Origin: Nitrospirota bacterium
GTDB taxonomy: Bacteria; Nitrospirota_A; Leptospirillia; Leptospirillales; Leptospirillaceae
Length of the DNA stretch: 5,983 nt
NCBI GenBank assembly: GCA_021838765.1
Contig: JAKCCY010000156.1
Coordinates: forward strand, 1-5,983
Reading direction: 5' to 3'
Both the position numbers and the translations under genes were made by a program. The notes beneath the pieces are model-generated. The model saw only the letters and a program-made list of their open reading frames with translations, was not told the DNA's origin and did no database searches. This document shows positions 1 to 5,920 of the stretch, in pieces; the first letter of the stretch is position 1, and every line of letters begins with the position of its first letter.

Positions 1-440
1 GGTTCTTCCAGCAAATCTTCTTCCAGAAAAAAACGGAAATCCGAGAGAAAATCTGAGTTTTTATTTTTTCCGAGGCGCCCCAGTCTTTGCCAAGAGGCAG
101 CCGAAGACATTGGCAGGAGGGGATCACCGGCCAAAGGAAGAAGGAGCGACCTGAGGGACTCAATCAACCCCTCCCGAAAGACATCCTCATCAAAGCATCC
201 ATTGTTTTCACCCTCTCCATGGGCTGCGTCAAGAGCCTTGATGGCGATGCGCTCCTGGGCTATTCCGCAGAGGGAAAATAGCCGACGAAGCCGGGAGAGT
301 GCCTCGACTTCAGACACTCCTTCAAGAAGCTGAAGATGGGATAAGTCTCTTGAAACTACATCGAGGCGAAATCCTCCCGAGACTGCCAGATGGATAACCC
401 GAATAAAAAGTTTTCCCCTATTGGCTCCATGAATCGTCAT
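1..440 (-). CDS. hupK: HupK/HoxV-like hydrogenase maturation protein, partial (C-terminus beyond window)
   Basis: An open frame starts with ATG at 440-438 and stays open for 146 codons to the left edge. The start overlaps the hupH stop by four bases (ATGA). No clear Shine-Dalgarno precedes it, so translation is probably coupled to hupH. The key segment is residues 54-70, around LFSLCGIAQERIAIKAL. It aligns with the large-subunit L1 region of HyaB ([15 protein letters not shown]): Cys58 matches the second L1 cysteine, Phe55 replaces the first, and Gln62 replaces the conserved His. HupK/HoxV proteins are known large-subunit relatives that act as scaffolds in assembling the Fe(CN)2CO unit, especially in aerobic hydrogenase expression. 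The family call rests on this motif, the HupK-like RLFSLC-x-x-AQ pattern and the position at the end of a hup operon. The C-terminal half, where a second cysteine motif would confirm it, lies outside the window. Confidence 0.75.
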   Translation of the reverse strand, partial: MTIHGANRGKLFIRVIHLAVSGGFRLDVVSRDLSHLQLLEGVSEVEALSRLRRLFSLCGIAQERIAIKALDAAHGEGENNGCFDEDVFREGLIESLRSLLLPLAGDPLLPMSSAASWQRLGRLGKNKNSDFLSDFRFFLEEDLLEE

Positions 441-1243
441 GACAAGTCGCTAATAACCCATTTCAAAAACTCCCGAAAATCCGTCAAAGACTGTGAGAGA
501 TCCTCGGGAGATGCCGCGACTTCATCGGGAATGTCTGCCACGCACAGAGCATCAAGCAAAGGAATTCCTTCGGGGTTTTTATAGAGAATCCTCCAGAGCC
601 CTGAAAAAGGGGTCGAATGAACCTGACAGTCCCCGTATCCTTTCGAGCGTAGGTCAACACGTCCGTCGGAACAGACGAGATCGATCCATTGGGCGTCGGC
701 CTCCGATAGAGGAAGCTTGTTAAGAAAGATACGGTGATTTTTTTTCTTGGGATCGTATACGTTGAGGTGGTGGGCAGCCTCTTGCAGAAGTGGAAGCGCA
801 TTCATGAGTCCGGATCGAAGAGTCACCCCTGTCGGATTATCGGGCAAGATTCCGCCTGACTCGAGAAGGGACGAAGATCTCGGGGTATGGATCAACGCTT
901 CTGGAGCACGTCCAATCTCAATACGTGAGAGAATAATCCCGGTATTCACCCCCTCCGGACGATTGCCCACAAGCCAAATGCCTGGATACACCGACTCCCG
1001 GATAAAGAAAGTTTGACTGCCATCATTCCTGCAAGGACGAAGGCTCCCTGAAATTTCCCCTTCTCCGAGAATAGAGACAACCCTCCTGCGCTCTTCGACG
1101 GGCCAATTGGCCAAGTCGATGGTCTTGATTTGTAAAGGGTCTCCGGCAACCCGAACAAGGGCAGTTTCCACTTCCTGAAGAAAGACGATCAGAGGCTCTG
1201 ATATCTCGATTTGCTGGTTCCAGGACTCACTCGGGTGGGACAT
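437..1243 (-). CDS. hupH: Hydrogenase maturation protein HupH/HyaF family
   Basis: This is a 268-residue protein, near the 285 of E. coli HyaF. Family blocks visible are LGEGEIS (59-65), SGLMNALPLL (144-153), LPLSEADAQWI (177-187) followed by a GRVDLRSKGYGD stretch, SGLWRILY (214-221), and IPDEVAASPEDL (238-249). These match HyaF block for block, including the C-terminal HupH domain. HupH/HyaF/HoxQ proteins are cytoplasmic factors needed for uptake-hydrogenase maturation, probably acting on the small subunit or its Fe-S clusters; the exact reaction is not established. Two starts are possible. The ATG at 1243-1241 shares one base with the hupF stop (TGATG) and has AGGGA seven bases upstream. 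A GTG one codon earlier (1246) has only four bases of spacing, so I prefer the ATG. The gene overlaps hupK by four bases downstream. Confidence 0.93.
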   Translation of the reverse strand: MSHPSESWNQQIEISEPLIVFLQEVETALVRVAGDPLQIKTIDLANWPVEERRRVVSILGEGEISGSLRPCRNDGSQTFFIRESVYPGIWLVGNRPEGVNTGIILSRIEIGRAPEALIHTPRSSSLLESGGILPDNPTGVTLRSGLMNALPLLQEAAHHLNVYDPKKKNHRIFLNKLPLSEADAQWIDLVCSDGRVDLRSKGYGDCQVHSTPFSGLWRILYKNPEGIPLLDALCVADIPDEVAASPEDLSQSLTDFREFLKWVISDLS

Positions 1244-1539
1244 CACTTCGTCCCTGACGTTGAAGAGGCAGATGGCATTTCGGGAAAGAAACGGTCAAAG
1301 TTTGTCTCCCCAGACAGCGCTGCATCAAGCGCATCCAACGCCAAGTCGATCTGGCGGGCTTCCTCATCGTCCAAGACACGACGGGCATGATTGGAGAAAA
1401 CAAGGACCCATGTGCCTTCAGGTTGAGGTCCAACGAGGGCAAGACTCACGCTTCGATGTTCTCCTCTTCCTTCACAAAGAGTTTGGAGAGAAAAGCCCGA
1501 AGGAGGAACAATGACTCGCATGGGAAGGCCTAGGCACAT
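1243..1539 (-). CDS. hupF: HypC/HupF-family hydrogenase assembly chaperone
   Basis: This 98-residue protein begins MCLGLPM, the HypC/HupF signature in which Cys2 is used after Met removal to hold the Fe(CN)2CO precursor or to bind the pre-large subunit. It continues with a small beta-barrel region (RGEHRSVSLALVG, GTWVLVFSNHARRVL) and an acidic helical tail DDEEARQIDLALDALDAAL. Its length, its place directly after the endopeptidase gene and its C-terminal extension fit HupF, the paralogue of HypC that assists the large subunit when hydrogenase is made in air. The His of E. coli HypC (His51 in WVLVHVGF) aligns with Phe48 here, although a His occurs three residues later. The start is decided by the Cys2 motif and by AAGGA eight bases upstream of the ATG. 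The frame extends upstream into hyaD without another sensible start. Fourteen bases separate it from hyaD. Confidence 0.93.
   Translation of the reverse strand: MCLGLPMRVIVPPSGFSLQTLCEGRGEHRSVSLALVGPQPEGTWVLVFSNHARRVLDDEEARQIDLALDALDAALSGETNFDRFFPEMPSASSTSGTK
1252..1256 (-). promoter_or_regulatory. Shine-Dalgarno deciding the hupH start
   Basis: AGGGA lies within the end of hupF. It stands seven bases from the ATG at 1243 but only four from the alternative GTG at 1246, which favours the ATG. Confidence 0.5.
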
Positions 1540-1552
1540 GACAGACGTCCTT

Positions 1553-2119
1553 CTATATTGAAGACAGGAGCGCTCGGGGGAAGAGTGTGTTCCCGGAAAC
1601 CCCATTGGGGCGAGTGGTGGGCAAGACCCCCCACTCATCGAGGACGTTGATCGCCAGATCCATGGCGGTCGGGATCCTCTCTCGAGCCAAGGCCGTCAAT
1701 TCACCCCCAAAAGTGTCCCAATCTTCTGGCTGAAGGCCCACAAGAGCCATTTCGGCGGGACGGCCCCCCAGAAGGTCAGACAAAAGGAGAACTTCCTGGA
1801 ATCCCGTCTGATGAAGACTCATTTTTCCAGAGTGAAGGTAGGCCGGCACCTCTTCATTTCTTCGAAGAACCATGGTTCCAGGGACCTGACCAAAGTCCAC
1901 CGCATCAAAGATGAGTAAATGGGTCGATTCTTGAACATGAGGAAGAAGAAGGAGTCCTTGAGTGCCTCCGTCCATGAGAACAACAGAGTCAGGAAAGATG
2001 TAAGAGCGGTTAAAGGACTCCACGGCCCGAACGCCAAAGCCTTCATCTGCCCATAACAAGTTCCCTATCCCAAGAACAAGAATTCTTTTCCCTTTTTGAG
2101 GTTGATGATTGTCTTCCAT
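1553..2119 (-). CDS. hyaD: HyaD/HupD-type [NiFe]-hydrogenase maturation endopeptidase
   Basis: This 188-residue cytoplasmic protease removes the C-terminal tail of pre-HyaB once nickel is in place, closing the active site. The N-terminal block ILVLGIGNLLWADEGFG (13-29) is the family signature. The residues matching the nickel-sensing ligands of E. coli HybD (Glu16, Asp62, His93) are Glu26, Asp72 (FDAVD) and His103 (LHQTG), offset by exactly ten. The DGGTQG block (50-55) and PGTMVLRRNEEVPA (80-93) also match. The reading frame is open upstream to 2317, but that part lies inside hyaC and lacks homology. The true start is the ATG at 2119-2117, which shares one base with the hyaC stop (TAATG). 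No strong Shine-Dalgarno precedes it, so it is likely translated by reinitiation after hyaC. Expected partner: the His582/Ile583 site of HyaB in this window. Confidence 0.95.
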   Translation of the reverse strand: MEDNHQPQKGKRILVLGIGNLLWADEGFGVRAVESFNRSYIFPDSVVLMDGGTQGLLLLPHVQESTHLLIFDAVDFGQVPGTMVLRRNEEVPAYLHSGKMSLHQTGFQEVLLLSDLLGGRPAEMALVGLQPEDWDTFGGELTALARERIPTAMDLAINVLDEWGVLPTTRPNGVSGNTLFPRALLSSI

Positions 2120-2820
2120 TATTTTCTGAAGATCCTGAATCCACCGACCATCGTGCTCACAGATGTTTGGCGCCCGACAATATCTTCTCTTATTGCCATA
2201 TAGATGTGTCCTACCACGAACACAAGAATGAACCACATTCCTAAATGGTGAAGTGTCCGAAGATCCTGTGGTTGCCCTACCAAGGGGGTCAGCCAGCCAA
2301 AAAGGTGATCCGCCCATGACCCTTCCCCCAGTCCTTCAGCATAGAGGGCGCCTCCGGTAAGAATCAAAAACACACTACCAAGGACAAAAAAGATGAACAT
2401 GGCAAGCTGCGCCAAGGGATTATGTCCATAATACTTGCGGGCTCTCTTTTCGAGGAAAAGATTCCAGCGAATCTCGTAGCCCAGCGAGCTCCACCAGGGC
2501 CCGTCACCTAAGGGCAGATGGAAAAGCTCTCGGGAATATTCGTTTCCCACAAGAGACCAAAGAAGGCGGATCAGGAATCCACCGCCGAAAAGCCAGGCCG
2601 CAACAAAGTGAACAAACCTGACATCCCCCATGAGAAAGTGATGGCTCGCTTCCCCCATGATACTAGGAAAAGGGTGAGCGATCAGAAGTCCTGTGGCTGC
2701 CAGAACGACAATTGATCCAGCATTAATCCAGTGCCAAAGACGAACAGGCCCTTCATAGACATAGCAAGTCCCCGTCTCCCCCTCGGGAGCAAAGGTGAAA
2801 TGACCTTCTTTGCTCTCCAT
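2119..2820 (-). CDS. hyaC: Ni/Fe-hydrogenase b-type cytochrome subunit HyaC/HupC
   Basis: This is a 233-residue inner-membrane diheme cytochrome b that anchors the hydrogenase and passes electrons from the small subunit to quinone. Four hydrophobic segments are visible at about residues 31-49, 68-90, 137-160 and 190-211. Candidate heme ligands are His30 (RLWHWINA), His71 (VRFVHFVAAW), His191 or His192 (LRTLHHLGMW) and His205 (VVGHIYMAIRED). These are the positions expected in the HyaC/HupC family, and the length is typical. The RLWHW and GHIYMAIRED motifs are characteristic. An AAGGAGG Shine-Dalgarno lies eight bases upstream of the ATG in the 24-base gap after hyaB. The stop codon shares a base with the hyaD start. 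A long periplasm-side loop, about 51-67, precedes helix 2. The identification is secure; the ligand assignment is by family pattern. Confidence 0.96.
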   Translation of the reverse strand: MESKEGHFTFAPEGETGTCYVYEGPVRLWHWINAGSIVVLAATGLLIAHPFPSIMGEASHHFLMGDVRFVHFVAAWLFGGGFLIRLLWSLVGNEYSRELFHLPLGDGPWWSSLGYEIRWNLFLEKRARKYYGHNPLAQLAMFIFFVLGSVFLILTGGALYAEGLGEGSWADHLFGWLTPLVGQPQDLRTLHHLGMWFILVFVVGHIYMAIREDIVGRQTSVSTMVGGFRIFRK

Positions 2821-2844
2821 GATTTCAGCCTCCTTGTATGGCTT

Positions 2845-4638
2845 TTAGCAGACCTTGGCGGTATGAAGCGGTTCTCCGGCAGGTCCCATGATATGAGTCG
2901 AACACGCCAGGCATGGGTCGAAGCTATGAAGAGTCCGAAGAATCTCGAGGGGCTCTTTCGGATTGGAGAGGGGTGTGTTCAGGAGCGCCGCCTCATAGGC
3001 ACCAATCTGACCCTTGGGATCACGGGGAGAGGCATTCCACGTCGTGGGAACCACTGCCTGATAATTATCGATTTTCTCCTCGCGAATCCGAATCCAATGA
3101 GCCAGTGCTCCCCGAGGAGCCTCTCCAAAGCCGACACCTTTGCATTCCCGAGGCCAAGTTGAAGGTTCCCACTTTTCGGTGTTTGCGGTCGACGTATCTC
3201 CCGCCCTTATATTTGCCATGAGACGGTCATGAAAATATCGCATCTTATGGGCAGCCCAGGAGGCCTCAAGTCCTCTCGCTGCGGTTCTACCCAAGGTGGA
3301 GAAGAGAGCTGAAACCGGAAGCCCAAGTTTTCCCAAAAGATCATCCACTGGTTCCTTGAATTCCGATTTTTTCGACGCATAACCCACAATCCAGCGGGCA
3401 AGGGGACCCACTTCCATCGCATGTCCATTCCAGCGGGGAGCTTTAATGAAGGAATACTTTCCTTCTTCATCGAGCTCCTGGATGTTTGTGGAGGTCCCTT
3501 TGGCGTTTTTTCCCAAAACATAATGCGGATCAGTGACACCATCCCAAGGATGAAGTCCCTTGGTTTCATCGGGATAGCGATACCATGAATGAACCACATA
3601 CTCTTTGATCTCTTCCGGATTCCGCAGATCGACAGGGTGAACTTCCGCAAGGTTGCCATCCACAATTGCCCCGCGGGGAAGCAGAAGATTTTCCGGATTA
3701 TAGTTATTGGCTCTATCGGGAAATTCCCCGTAAGCGAGAACGTTTTTGCCTGACAGCCCTGAACCGTAAAGCCAGTCTTTGTAGAATGAGGCTATGGCGA
3801 TAAGGTCGGGAATGTACACCTGATCAATGAAGGCAATCGTCCGGTCGATGATCTCAGAGACAAAGTTGAGGCGCTCCATATTCAATGGGGCGCCTGCAGC
3901 CAAGTCTCCATCAATGTTTATCGCACAGGGAACTCCTCCGACAAGCCAATTGGGATGAGGATTCTTACCGCCAAAGATTGTCTGAATCTTGACAATGTCC
4001 TTCTGAAAATCCAAGGCTTCAAGATAATGTGTCACGGCCAAAAGATTCACCGCCGAGGGAAGTCTATAGGAGGCATTGCCCCAATAGCCGTTGGCAAAGG
4101 GACCTAGTTGACCTGATTCGACGAACTTCTTTAGCCGGTTCTGAACATCACGGAAATACCCGGGAGAAGATTTTGGCCAGCGAGAGATCTTCTGGGCTAT
4201 GGCTGATGTCTCCCGAGGATCAGCTTTCAGTGCATCTGGAACATCGACCCAGTCCATTGCATGAAGATGATAAAAATGAACAAGGTGATCATGGGCATAG
4301 AGTGTGGCGTGCATAAGATTCCGAATGATATTTGCATTTTCCGGAATCCTGATGCCCAGGGAATCCTCGACCGTACGCACTGACACCAAGGCATGCACGC
4401 CCGTGCAAACCCCGCAGATCCGTTGGGTAAAGGCCCATGCATCGCGTGGGTCGCGACCCTTGAGGATGGTTTCGATTCCTCGCCACATTGTCCCTGAGCT
4501 GACCGCATTTCTGATCACATTGTTCGAGTCGATATTGACCTCGCATCGCAGGTGACCTTCGATGCGAGTGACAGGATCAACAACAACACGGCGACCAGAA
4601 TTGTCGAGACGAAAACCCTGAGTTTCATAGACACTCAT
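2845..4638 (-). CDS. hyaB: [NiFe]-hydrogenase large subunit (catalytic), group 1 membrane-bound type
   Basis: This 597-residue catalytic subunit oxidises H2 at a Ni-Fe(CN)2CO centre. The L1 motif [10 protein letters not shown] places Ni/Fe cysteines at 75 and 78. The L2 motif DPCLACSTH places them at 576 and 579. Arg509 in APRGALAHW is the conserved active-site arginine, Glu27 in TRIEGH is the proton-relay glutamate, and Asp117 follows in YAHDH. The total length equals E. coli HyaB. The 15 residues after His582 (starting IMGPAGEP and ending KVC) are the assembly tail expected to be cut by HyaD. The protein lacks its own signal and should be carried across the membrane with HyaA by Tat. The ATG has AGGAG seven bases upstream. 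The 33-base gap to hyaA holds no terminator, so both are cotranscribed. Confidence 0.98.
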   Translation of the reverse strand: MSVYETQGFRLDNSGRRVVVDPVTRIEGHLRCEVNIDSNNVIRNAVSSGTMWRGIETILKGRDPRDAWAFTQRICGVCTGVHALVSVRTVEDSLGIRIPENANIIRNLMHATLYAHDHLVHFYHLHAMDWVDVPDALKADPRETSAIAQKISRWPKSSPGYFRDVQNRLKKFVESGQLGPFANGYWGNASYRLPSAVNLLAVTHYLEALDFQKDIVKIQTIFGGKNPHPNWLVGGVPCAINIDGDLAAGAPLNMERLNFVSEIIDRTIAFIDQVYIPDLIAIASFYKDWLYGSGLSGKNVLAYGEFPDRANNYNPENLLLPRGAIVDGNLAEVHPVDLRNPEEIKEYVVHSWYRYPDETKGLHPWDGVTDPHYVLGKNAKGTSTNIQELDEEGKYSFIKAPRWNGHAMEVGPLARWIVGYASKKSEFKEPVDDLLGKLGLPVSALFSTLGRTAARGLEASWAAHKMRYFHDRLMANIRAGDTSTANTEKWEPSTWPRECKGVGFGEAPRGALAHWIRIREEKIDNYQAVVPTTWNASPRDPKGQIGAYEAALLNTPLSNPKEPLEILRTLHSFDPCLACSTHIMGPAGEPLHTAKVC

Positions 4639-4671
4639 ATGAATTCTCCTTACGTGCGTTCATGAACAGAT

Positions 4672-5766
4672 CTACTTCTGACCGGATTCCCCCGATGACG
4701 TTTCCTTGTCTTCCTTGTCCGGCTTCCGGATTCCGGTAAGGGCGGCATGGGCCGCAACACCCGCTCCGGCAGCTCCTAAGGCAATCAAACCGAGGGTGTC
4801 TGCATCGGCTTCAACACCAAAGCCTGTCAGGTTGGAAAGATGTTTGTAGAAAGGCCCTTTATCCCAGAAATCCTTTTCTGAGCATCCGATACATCCATGG
4901 CCAGACTTGATGGGGAAAGAGACACCATTGTTCCACCCTGTGGTCGAGCAGGCATTGTAGGTCGCAGGCCCCTTGCATCCAACCTTATAAAGGCAATATC
5001 CCTTGCGGGCGCCTTCATCATCCCAATGCTCCACATACTGACCCGCATCAAAATTCGGCCGACGATAGCACTTGTCATGAATCCTCTGGCTGTAAAACAT
5101 TTTGGGGCGACCTTCCCTGTCAAGCTCAGGGAGACGACCAAAGGCCGTGATGTAAGTAATGACTCCCGTCATCACCTCTGCAATGGGAGGACATCCTGGG
5201 ATTTTGATGACCTGATGGTCCGGAAGCACCTTGTGTATCGGAGTCGCTTGAGTCGGATTAGGCTTTGCGGCCTGCACACATCCCCACGAAGCACAGGAGC
5301 CCCAAGCAATGACTGCCTTTGCCTTCGAAGCCACATGCTTAAGTTGTTCAAGAAAAGGCTTTCCCCCGACAATGCAATACATCCCATCCTCATTCAAGGG
5401 AGGATTGCCCTCAACGGCAAGAATGTATTCACCGGGATACTTCTTCATGATGTCATCAATACATGCCTCCGCCTGATACCCCGCCGCCGCCATCAGCGTA
5501 TCGTCATAGTCAAGCGAAATCATTGAAAGAACGACATCTTTGGCTAATGGATGGGAGGAGCGGATAAAGGATTCGCTGCAACATGTGCATTCGAGCCCAT
5601 GGAGCCAAAGAACAGGAACCCGTGGTCTTGTCTCAAGAGCTCGGGCAATGTCATAGACATAGGCAGGCCCTAATGACAAGCCGGCAGCCATGACGCTGCA
5701 AAATTTGAGGAAGCTTCTTCTTGTGATTCCTTGGCTTCGCATGACTTCGTAGACAGTCTCGGACAT
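4672..5766 (-). CDS. hyaA: [NiFe]-hydrogenase small subunit, O2-tolerant Hyd-1/group 1d type, Tat-exported
   Basis: This 364-residue electron-transfer subunit begins with a Tat signal (TRRSFLK at 15-21, hydrophobic stretch 24-34) and a likely cleavage site ARA|LETRP after residue 43. The proximal cluster ligands are Cys60, 62, 63, 158, 163 and 192, which are 17, 19, 20, 115, 120 and 149 in mature numbering. The two extra cysteines (19 and 120) define the [4Fe-3S] cluster of O2-tolerant enzymes. The distal cluster uses His230, Cys233, 258 and 264. The medial cluster uses Cys273, 292 and 295 with Pro285, so it should be [3Fe-4S]. A C-terminal hydrophobic helix (about 323-345) anchors it beside HyaC, and a charged tail follows. 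A GGGGAGG Shine-Dalgarno lies four bases before the ATG. It is the first gene of the operon, with the promoter about 160 bases upstream. Confidence 0.98.
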   Translation of the reverse strand: MSETVYEVMRSQGITRRSFLKFCSVMAAGLSLGPAYVYDIARALETRPRVPVLWLHGLECTCCSESFIRSSHPLAKDVVLSMISLDYDDTLMAAAGYQAEACIDDIMKKYPGEYILAVEGNPPLNEDGMYCIVGGKPFLEQLKHVASKAKAVIAWGSCASWGCVQAAKPNPTQATPIHKVLPDHQVIKIPGCPPIAEVMTGVITYITAFGRLPELDREGRPKMFYSQRIHDKCYRRPNFDAGQYVEHWDDEGARKGYCLYKVGCKGPATYNACSTTGWNNGVSFPIKSGHGCIGCSEKDFWDKGPFYKHLSNLTGFGVEADADTLGLIALGAAGAGVAAHAALTGIRKPDKEDKETSSGESGQK

Positions 5767-5770
5767 TGTT

Positions 5771-5783
5771 CCTCCCCGGGAGA
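5771..5783 (-). promoter_or_regulatory. hyaA ribosome binding site inside a possible masking hairpin
   Basis: The Shine-Dalgarno GGGGAGG (5777-5771) is strong and sits four bases before the ATG. The preceding CTCC (5782-5779) can pair with its GGAG (5775-5772) across a CGG loop, with a flanking U-G pair, which would hide it. A second stem pairs GAGA (5793-5790) with TCTC (5783-5780). It uses the same bases and would free the site. Confidence 0.4.
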
Positions 5784-5843
5784 CTTAAATCTCTCGAACT
5801 AAATCTAGCCTTTACCATGATGAAGAGAGAGTTGGAAAGCGTC

Positions 5844-5871
5844 GACGATGACGATGAGGATGAGGATGAGG
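5844..5871. repeat. Short tandem hexamer repeat GA(C/G)GAT
   Basis: The plus strand reads two units of GACGAT, then two of GAGGAT, then GAGG. Read on the leader RNA (minus strand) this is (ATCCTC)2(ATCGTC)2, a C/U-rich, mostly unstructured tract. Such arrays expand and contract by slippage, so copy number may differ between strains. Confidence 0.8.
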
Positions 5872-5883
5872 AAAAATGAAGAA

Positions 5884-5901
5884 GCCGGCGACATTGCCGA
5901 C
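5884..5901 (-). other. Short hairpin in the leader RNA
   Basis: On the minus strand GTCGGC and GCCGGC flank the six-base loop AATGTC. They form six pairs including one G-U. A U-rich but interrupted stretch (UUCUUCAUUUUU) follows, so it could be a weak attenuator or only an mRNA 5'-end stabiliser. It is too short to call a terminator. Confidence 0.3.
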
Positions 5902-5920
5902 AAACAGCTTAAAGGAAGGC

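Noticed and set aside
87..281. 64-codon plus-strand frame near the left edge
   Set aside because: It is antisense to the hupK-like frame, which aligns to a known motif and is joined to hupH by an ATGA overlap.
1540..1638. Upstream extension of the hupF frame
   Set aside because: HypC/HupF function needs Cys directly after the start Met, which only the ATG at 1539 provides, and it has a good Shine-Dalgarno.
2120..2317. N-terminal extension of the hyaD frame into hyaC
   Set aside because: The 66 extra residues lack protease similarity and overlap hyaC. The ATG at 2119 gives the family N-terminus and a TAATG junction.
2731..3162. 143-codon plus-strand open frame across the hyaB/hyaC junction
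   Set aside because: It is antisense to two secure genes and has no recognisable motif, so it is a frame shadow.
4639..4671. Possible terminator or attenuator between hyaA and hyaB
   Set aside because: No stable stem with a U tract is visible. The gap holds only the hyaB Shine-Dalgarno.
4897..5526. 209-codon plus-strand open frame opposite hyaA
   Set aside because: It lies wholly antisense to hyaA, which has unambiguous homology. The translation shows no recognisable domain and there is no good ribosome binding site.
5817..5879. 20-codon plus-strand frame encoding an acidic peptide
   Set aside because: It is explained by the hexamer repeat, has no clear ribosome binding site and is antisense to the leader. 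It is kept only as an observation.
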